Below, piece by piece: positions 6,002 through 10,592 of a stretch of DNA of 10,592 nucleotides (position 1 is the stretch's first letter; the number at the start of each line of letters is the position of its first letter). Under the pieces are notes generated by a model that had not been told where the DNA came from, searched no databases, and saw only the letters and a list, made by a program, of their open reading frames with translations. The DNA is from CAINVV01 sp031432175 (GTDB taxonomy: Bacteria > Bacteroidota > Bacteroidia > Bacteroidales > Prolixibacteraceae): NCBI GenBank assembly GCA_964358545.1, contig CAYHQN010000141.1, positions 1 to 10,592 on the forward strand, written 5' to 3'. A program made the position numbers and the translations under genes.

Positions 6002-8653
6002 TTACAGCAAAATTCTACCGCGAAGGTTGATCCCCTGGATTTTGATCACCGGCTGATTGCCCGCTAAATCTTTCAGATGGTATTTAATGACTACTGTTTT
6101 GGTCTCGCCCGGCAGGAGAGATATGTAATTGTCACTCAGAAACTGGGGCAAAACCGGCGCACCTGCAGCCTTTTTCTCCAATACAATTTCGGTAAAGAAA
6201 GAGATCGCTTTCGCCGGATTCTTCAGCGTCAGGGTGATCGTCCCCTCTTCCCCTTCGGTGGTTTCAACCTTGCTGACCTCAGGTTTCACAGGCGTCATCG
6301 CGTTGATCTTCGTGAAATCAGCAAAGGATTTCTGCGGTGTGTAGAACCAAAGATATTTGTCCCATGCCATTTGATCGGGCTGCGTCGAAATCCAGTAGAA
6401 ATTATCTGCAACAACTTCACCGGTAGGTTTTTTCAGTTTCAAATCCAGAAAATAGACTTCGCGATCTCCTTTGAGTGTAGGCAGTTCACTCAGAAATTTT
6501 GATTGATTTTCCAGCGCAGAAACTTTAATGTATTTCTCAAATATCTTCTCTGACTGAAGGTTCCAAAGAGAAATTTCCGCATCTAAATTCTCCATCGCAC
6601 CCACCCCATCGTTGCTGACATAGATCTTTTTGTCGAAGTAGTTGTACATCAGGTTCAATGGCGCACATGCTTTTTTGGTGCCATACAGCGCCCCTGTCGG
6701 CATCAATGAGTAGTCGTACAACTGCCAGTAAAACTCCGGCCAGGGCGAATTGAGCATCCACTGGACCACGCCGGTTGAGACAGGCTTGTTCACAACAAAT
6801 GCCTCGAACATGGGCCGGATAGCCTCATAATTCATCAGCTGTGATTTCAATGCCAGCTCCTCCAGATTCTTTGGTTCGCCATATCTTTTGTTCAGCGCGG
6901 TGAGAAAAACCTTCACCGAACCAAAATCTTTTCTCCCCGAGTGCCAGTCCCAATGATCATTCAGCGGAGGCCACAGCTTTTCTTCAGGCATCATCTGCCT
7001 GATACACCAGATTGGCGGGATTTGCGGGCCGGGACCGGTTTCCGAATTGAACCCGAATGCGCCGCCTGTTTTTTTGTCTTCATACCAATAGACAGGTGGC
7101 ACATATTCGTAAGGCCCATTCATCTTCATTCCCGAAGGACCGGATATCTTGCTGGTAAAATTGCCCGAAGAGATGAGCAGAGGCCTGGTGGTATCTATCT
7201 TTTTCAATACCTCTATGTATTTTGCTTCCAGTTCTGTTTTCGGATAGGCATCGCTACCTGTTGCCCAGGTCAGGATAGAGGGGTGGTTACGCAACCAGGT
7301 CACCTGATCTTTCAGGTATAGTGCCAGCAAATCCTCCTCTTTGGGACTCAGTTTGACCCCGTTCTGCTCAATACCTTCGGCGATTGTCTGACTGGCATCA
7401 CCCTCCACTACCTTCATTTCCAGGCCAAGGTAATCGGGCCACTCCCACTGGCAGCTCCAGCCAACCAGCATCAGGATACCATTTTCGTCGCAGAGGTCGA
7501 AGATGTGGTGGTTGTTACCCCAGATACCTTCGAAACGGATCGAGTTCATGTTCATCTCTTTAACCATACGTATCTGTGCTGCATCCTTTTCAGGCATGTA
7601 GCGCAGGAAAAGATCATCGACCCACCCGCCGCTTTTGATCAGCACTTCGCGGCCATTTACCTTGTAACCACGCACGGTATCTTTGGTGAGGTAGGTCTCA
7701 ATTTTTCGAATACCGAATCTTTTCGATTGCCGGTCGGCCACCTGAAAACCATCTTTCAGCTCCATCTTCAGACCGTACATTTCGGGTTTACCCAATCCGT
7801 TGGGCCACCAAAGACGGGGATTTTCCACTTTCAGGTCAAACTTGACCGGTTTTGTTTCACCGGGATTAAGCGGAAAGGTGGAACTAAAAGTTATATTTTC
7901 AATATTTCCATTTATTTCTACTTGTTTCTTTTCTTTCGAGTAATTCGTAACATCAGCAGTAACAGCCAGTGTCGCATTTTTCAATGTTTTCATATCCACA
8001 TCCGGAGCTACGAAAATTCTGTCCATGGAGACCAATCCAGTTCTTTTGATGTGTACTTCGCGGAAAATTCCCATGTAATTATCAGGCGGTGTTGGTGCCC
8101 AATCGACAAATCCCATGTAAAAATCGCGTGGTTTGGGCGAAAAAATTTCGATGGCCAGGAGGTTGCCTTTGGCCTTGGCCTGTTTGGAGATATTGAGGTC
8201 AAACTGACGAAAAGCGCCGTAAATAGTGTCTTTCGAAGCAATCTGTATGCCATTCAGCCAGATATTGGTGCGATAGTTGATTCCGTCCAGAAGCAGCCGG
8301 GCCACCTCGTGGTTTTCACTGAATCCATCCAGGTCGAAAGTGGTGCGGAACCACCATGGATCCTGAAAGTCTGTTTTGGGAATACTCTCCAGGGTTTTCC
8401 CGAAGAAAGGATCTTTGATGACGCCGGCATCTACCAGTGCGCCCATCACGGTAGCGGGCACTTTTGTTTTGACCCATTGTGACTGGTCAAAATCGTTGGA
8501 TGTGGTCAGTGCCGCACCATCCAGGGCAATCTTTTTGGAAGATACGATGGTCCAGTTATCCGAAAGTAGCTGCTCTCCTACCTTTGCAGGATTATGGCAC
8601 GATAGCAGAAAAAAGAGTGAGAGCGCGGCAAAACATTGAGATAGAAGCTTCAT
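6002..8653 (-). CDS. GH2 exo-beta-D-glucosaminidase-like lipoprotein
   Basis: A glycoside hydrolase of 883 residues. The N-terminus is a lipoprotein signal: K3, a hydrophobic stretch, then a lipobox ending at C19. No acidic surface-export signal follows the Cys, so a periplasm-facing anchor is more likely. Domains are a jelly-roll sugar-binding domain (about 25-205), an Ig-like domain (about 210-315), a TIM barrel (about 320-600) and C-terminal Ig-like domains. The expected catalytic pair is visible: GSD with D468 as acid/base, and FNSETGPG with E538 as nucleophile. Use of Asp in a GSD motif, instead of the NE pair of beta-galactosidases, is the hallmark of the CsxA exo-beta-D-glucosaminidase subfamily, which removes GlcN from chitosan-type oligosaccharides. 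Beta-mannosidase-like activity on N-glycans is the main alternative. No SusC/SusD pair is adjacent, so it is not in an evident polysaccharide utilisation locus. Confidence 0.88.
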   Translation of the reverse strand: MKLLSQCFAALSLFFLLSCHNPAKVGEQLLSDNWTIVSSKKIALDGAALTTSNDFDQSQWVKTKVPATVMGALVDAGVIKDPFFGKTLESIPKTDFQDPWWFRTTFDLDGFSENHEVARLLLDGINYRTNIWLNGIQIASKDTIYGAFRQFDLNISKQAKAKGNLLAIEIFSPKPRDFYMGFVDWAPTPPDNYMGIFREVHIKRTGLVSMDRIFVAPDVDMKTLKNATLAVTADVTNYSKEKKQVEINGNIENITFSSTFPLNPGETKPVKFDLKVENPRLWWPNGLGKPEMYGLKMELKDGFQVADRQSKRFGIRKIETYLTKDTVRGYKVNGREVLIKSGGWVDDLFLRYMPEKDAAQIRMVKEMNMNSIRFEGIWGNNHHIFDLCDENGILMLVGWSCQWEWPDYLGLEMKVVEGDASQTIAEGIEQNGVKLSPKEEDLLALYLKDQVTWLRNHPSILTWATGSDAYPKTELEAKYIEVLKKIDTTRPLLISSGNFTSKISGPSGMKMNGPYEYVPPVYWYEDKKTGGAFGFNSETGPGPQIPPIWCIRQMMPEEKLWPPLNDHWDWHSGRKDFGSVKVFLTALNKRYGEPKNLEELALKSQLMNYEAIRPMFEAFVVNKPVSTGVVQWMLNSPWPEFYWQLYDYSLMPTGALYGTKKACAPLNLMYNYFDKKIYVSNDGVGAMENLDAEISLWNLQSEKIFEKYIKVSALENQSKFLSELPTLKGDREVYFLDLKLKKPTGEVVADNFYWISTQPDQMAWDKYLWFYTPQKSFADFTKINAMTPVKPEVSKVETTEGEEGTITLTLKNPAKAISFFTEIVLEKKAAGAPVLPQFLSDNYISLLPGETKTVVIKYHLKDLAGNQPVIKIQGINLRGRILL

Positions 8654-8684
8654 GGTAATGTATAGTGTTGAGTTGAATTAAATG

Positions 8685-8692
8685 TAAAGGTA
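8685..8692 (-). promoter_or_regulatory. Weak candidate -7 element for the GH2 gene
   Basis: On the minus strand this reads TACCTTTA, seven of eight matches to TAnnTTTG, 31 bp before the GH2 ATG, almost the same distance as the era candidate. No properly spaced -33 TTTG is present. The nearby periodic repeats would lie just upstream of it. Confidence 0.22.
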
Positions 8693-8707
8693 AGGATTCT
8701 CAAAAAT

Positions 8708-8947
8708 CTATTGTGATCTATTGTGTCTACTGTGGTGTCATGTTGATTATTTTTCACCACATAGGCACATAGAACACATTAGAAGATCTGTGGCAATTGA
8801 GAGAAAAGTTCATTAGCCATTGTATTAAATCTATTGTGCCCTATTGTGACTATTGTGGTGGCATTTTCAGGAGTTTTTCACCACATAGGCACATAGGACA
8901 CATTAGAGGCCAGGGGGCATTTGAGCATATAGTTCATTAACCATGGT
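8708..8947. repeat. Tandem pair of about 116-bp hairpin-plus-GxxExxY-3'-end units
   Basis: Two units (8708-8823 and 8831-8947) align with an offset of 123-124 bp. Each begins with arm A (CTATTGTG units at 8708, 8718, 8727 and at 8831, 8841, 8850; 26 of 30 identical), then a short A/T-rich spacer, then arm B (CACCACATAG followed by CACATAG and CACATTAG; 8755-8782 and 8879-8906; 27 of 28 identical). Each then ends in GxxExxY C-terminal coding sequence read on the minus strand (32 of 45 identical). Arms A and B are imperfect reverse complements and can form a hairpin. Identities were counted by hand. Confidence 0.8.
8779..8823 (-). pseudogene. C-terminal fossil of a second GxxExxY gene
   Basis: On the minus strand this encodes TMANELFSQLPQIF followed by a stop. 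It lines up without gaps with the end of the intact neighbour, TMVNELYAQMPPGL-stop: seven of 14 residues are identical and several others conservative. As in the intact gene, the stop codon lies inside the CACATTAG unit of the flanking repeat. Homology stops abruptly upstream of the Thr codon, where periodic repeat arm A begins. Only the last 14 codons survive. Confidence 0.7.
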
Positions 8948-9368
8948 TTTTTGACCTTCCCTGAAAATATTAGTGCAATTAAAATTGAACAAGATTCCCT
9001 TCGGTTTTTCGAGTAGTTTCATATAAGTCAGTAACTGTGCTTCATGTACCGGCAATAAACCATCTGCTGCCTTTATTTCAACAACAATCAGATTTTCAAC
9101 CAGCAAATCAAATCTAAGCTCACAATCCAGGTACAACCCTCTAAAATAGAGTGGAACTCTTTGTTGAGAAACCAGATGCAATCCCTTTTCTAAAAGTAGA
9201 TGGGCCATGCATCTCTCATAAATACTTTCAAGCAATCCGGGTCCCAATTCTTTATGTACCTCAATTGCTGCGCCAATGATTGTATGAGTCAACTCATTTA
9301 AATACTTCTGAGTAATCATAACTGGGTTATTGTAACTACTGTGTCCTATGTGCCTATGTGGTGAAAAA
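8874..9368. mobile_element. Putative 495-bp GxxExxY element with 33-bp terminal inverted repeats
   Basis: The left end (8874-8906) and the reverse complement of the right end (9336-9368) match at 32 of 33 positions: five T, then CACCACATAG, CACATAG and a final CACA-TAG unit. The only gene inside is GxxExxY, read right to left, with its stop in the left repeat and its ATG 16 bp inside the right repeat. No target-site duplication is evident and no recognised transposase is present. Calling it mobile is inference from the terminal repeats and the adjacent decayed copy. Confidence 0.5.
8903..9319 (-). CDS. GxxExxY protein (PD-(D/E)XK nuclease-like fold)
   Basis: A protein of 138 residues of the GxxExxY family, of unknown biological role. 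The naming motif is G28-L-L-E31-S-I-Y34, within the typical GAAIEVHKELGPGLLES stretch. The family is placed in the PD-(D/E)XK nuclease superfamily, and the expected residues are visible: D71, then E81-I-K83, plus H92/E93/Q95 in the following helix. The start chosen is ATG 9319, giving MITQKYLNEL as in relatives. An in-frame ATG at 9379 would translate through the repeat (HRHIGHSSYNN) and is unlikely. No Shine-Dalgarno is visible between the repeat and the ATG. The gene looks more A/T-rich than the GH2 and ROK genes around it, consistent with transfer. Whether it cuts DNA is not known. Confidence 0.9.
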   Translation of the reverse strand: MITQKYLNELTHTIIGAAIEVHKELGPGLLESIYERCMAHLLLEKGLHLVSQQRVPLYFRGLYLDCELRFDLLVENLIVVEIKAADGLLPVHEAQLLTYMKLLEKPKGILFNFNCTNIFREGQKTMVNELYAQMPPGL

Positions 9369-9420
9369 AATTGAATCAATATTCTATCCTACTAATATAC
9401 AAAAAAATGCAGAAAAAAAC

Positions 9421-9428
9421 TACTTTTG
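9421..9428 (+). promoter_or_regulatory. Candidate -7 promoter element for the ROK gene
   Basis: TACTTTTG is a full match to TAnnTTTG and lies 81 bp before the chosen ROK ATG, which would give a leader of about 75 nt. No TTTG is found at the expected -33 position. Confidence 0.33.
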
Positions 9429-9494
9429 GAGTTCTAATAACTACTACTGCAATGTATACGGGTATCCAAACCGGATCCGTACCGAATGTTCTTT

Positions 9495-9500
9495 AAAGGA
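9495..9500 (+). promoter_or_regulatory. Ribosome binding site that decides the ROK start
   Basis: AAAGGA lies 9 nt before ATG 9510, good Shine-Dalgarno spacing. The upstream in-frame ATG at 9486 would place this site inside the coding sequence, so 9510 is the better start. Confidence 0.6.
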
Positions 9501-9509
9501 TTAACTATT

Positions 9510-10493
9510 ATGGAATCAAACTCCGGTCATTATTACATTGGCCTCGACATCGGCGGGACCAAATGCGCCGTTGTAATTGGCAACGGGCAATTTGAAATTC
9601 TGCGAAAAATATTTTTTGAAACCCGCACGGATCAGCGGGGATATGTCGAGATTCTCGATGAATTCAAATCGCATATCGACTCCTTGCTGCTCGAATTCCC
9701 AAGGGAAAAGCTTAAAAGAATCGGCATCAGCTGCGGTGGGCCGCTCGACTCGGTCAAAGGTGAAATCTATTCCCCGCCAAACCTTCCAGGCTGGGACAAT
9801 GTCCCGATTGTCAGGATATTTGAAGAGGCGTACGGGGTTCCGGCCGCCATCCAGAATGATGCCAATGCCTGTGCGCTGGCCGAATGGCTGATGGGCGCCG
9901 GCAAAGGAACACGCAACATGATCTTCCTGACTTTTGGCACCGGAATGGGTTCGGGATTGATCCTCAACGGCAATCTTTATGCCGGCACCAATGATCTTGG
10001 CGGCGAAGTGGGCCATATGCGGCTGGCAGATTCCGGTCCGGTTGGATTTGGAAAAGCAGGCTCCTTCGAAGGTTTCTGTTCCGGAGGAGGCATCGCCCAG
10101 CTGGCAAAAACAGTCGTGCTCGAAAGACTGGCGAACAACATCCCGATAGGATTCTGTCCGGCTCCCGAACTTGCCGATCACCTGGATGCCAAAACCGTTG
10201 CCATTGCTGCCAAAAAAGGTGATGAAACGGCCCTCGAAATCATCCGGATCTCAGGCGAATACCTGGGCCGTGGCCTGGCAATTTTGGTGGATGTCCTCAA
10301 TCCACAGTGCATCGTGATTGGCAGTATCTATACCAGAAATGAAGATCTCTTCCGCCCGCATATCGACAGGATTCTGGAACAGGAGGCCATTCCATTATCT
10401 ATGAAGGTCTGCAAAATTGTGCCTGCTGCCCTCGGGGACACCATTGGCGATTATGCCGCGTTATGTGTTGCGATCTACGAGAATAAATTCTAA
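9510..10493 (+). CDS. ROK family sugar kinase-like protein lacking the zinc-motif cysteines
   Basis: A cytoplasmic protein of 327 residues, typical for ROK kinases without a DNA-binding domain. The ATP-binding DIGGTK motif is at 13-18, the NDANACALAEW segment with likely catalytic base D117 at 116-126, and the FGTGMGSGL loop at 142-150. GEVGH follows at 165-169 with conserved E166 and H169. The next segment, where most ROK proteins have CxCGxxGCxE, reads VGFGKAGSFE (178-187): all three cysteines are replaced by V, F and S while the glycines and Glu remain. The likely role is phosphorylation of a hexose or aminosugar such as glucose, mannose or GlcNAc; the substrate cannot be assigned. It is divergent from the GH2 gene across the repeat region, and a functional link (released aminosugar then phosphorylated) is only suggested by proximity. 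Confidence 0.9.
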   Translation: MESNSGHYYIGLDIGGTKCAVVIGNGQFEILRKIFFETRTDQRGYVEILDEFKSHIDSLLLEFPREKLKRIGISCGGPLDSVKGEIYSPPNLPGWDNVPIVRIFEEAYGVPAAIQNDANACALAEWLMGAGKGTRNMIFLTFGTGMGSGLILNGNLYAGTNDLGGEVGHMRLADSGPVGFGKAGSFEGFCSGGGIAQLAKTVVLERLANNIPIGFCPAPELADHLDAKTVAIAAKKGDETALEIIRISGEYLGRGLAILVDVLNPQCIVIGSIYTRNEDLFRPHIDRILEQEAIPLSMKVCKIVPAALGDTIGDYAALCVAIYENKF

Positions 10494-10545
10494 AACTTAC
10501 CAGGAAGGTTCAGGGCTAAAGCAATTACAAATTAAAAATTGAGTC

Positions 10546-10570
10546 CACTCCGAAAAGTGTTTTTGTTTTT
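10546..10570 (+). terminator. Weak candidate terminator after the ROK gene
   Basis: A 4-bp stem CACT/AGTG with a six-base loop is followed by TTTTTG and a further T run. The stem is too short to be convincing, but the position (52 bp after the stop) and the T tract fit. The rest of 10494-10592 is A/T-rich, without a gene. Confidence 0.25.
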
Positions 10571-10592
10571 AATTAATTAATATTCAGATATA

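Noticed and set aside
7505..8482. A 325-codon open frame on the + strand opposite the GH2 gene.
   Set aside because: It is fully antisense to a well-conserved GH2 gene, has no recognisable domain, and its composition is that of a shadow frame.
8866..9376. Target-site duplication around the GxxExxY element.
   Set aside because: Flanks outside the 33-bp repeats (left ending CAGGAG, right starting AATTGAATC) show no matching direct repeat; none is claimed.
9320..9379. Upstream start for the GxxExxY gene.
   Set aside because: The added residues are translated from the terminal repeat and do not resemble family N-termini.
9516..10181. A 221-codon open frame on the minus strand opposite the ROK gene.
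   Set aside because: Antisense to clear ROK motifs, no family resemblance, no start signal.

Overview
The window looks like a chromosomal segment of a Bacteroidota bacterium, probably Bacteroidales/Marinilabiliales-like. The reasons are the tandem era-der GTPase pair, an exo-glucosaminidase-type GH2 lipoprotein, TAnnTTTG-like -7 promoter matches, few strong Shine-Dalgarno sites, and intergenic regions full of short A/T-rich repeats. The placement is inferred from gene content; no marker gene fixes the genus.

Layout. Bases 1-325 hold no gene but two periodic repeat structures: an inverted repeat built on CGCAAAG (92-193) and a direct array built on CACTTTAG (245-300). A ferredoxin-nitroreductase fusion follows on the + strand (326-1243). 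It converges on a leftward housekeeping block: a DEAD-box RNA helicase with a DbpA-type RNA-binding domain (1361-3064), der (3181-4491), era (4508-5392) and a small VF530/DUF2132 protein (5485-5751). The convergent gap at 1244-1360 carries three copies of a 15-bp palindrome and a likely terminator. A 217-bp inverted-repeat element built on a strict 10-bp CACAGAG period (5778-5994) separates this block from a secreted GH2 exo-beta-D-glucosaminidase-like lipoprotein (6002-8653, minus). Next is a repeat-rich stretch with an intact GxxExxY nuclease-fold gene (8903-9319, minus). The window ends with a ROK-family sugar kinase-like gene (9510-10493, plus).

How the genes work together. Helicase, Der and Era all serve RNA or ribosome assembly and lie in one leftward block. 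GH2 and ROK are divergently oriented and could act in series (glycan cleavage outside the cytoplasm, sugar phosphorylation inside), but this rests only on proximity and family.

The most interesting part is the GxxExxY locus. The gene is enclosed by a 33-bp terminal inverted repeat with one mismatch, and its stop codon lies inside the left repeat. Directly next to it is a diverged second copy of the element's 3' end, including an in-frame C-terminal fossil of another GxxExxY protein. The repeat unit here (CACATAG, 8-10 bp period) has the same architecture as three other, sequence-unrelated periodic arrays in the window. Together they suggest a small family of REP-like or minimal mobile elements, perhaps linked to GxxExxY proteins. 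That link is inference.
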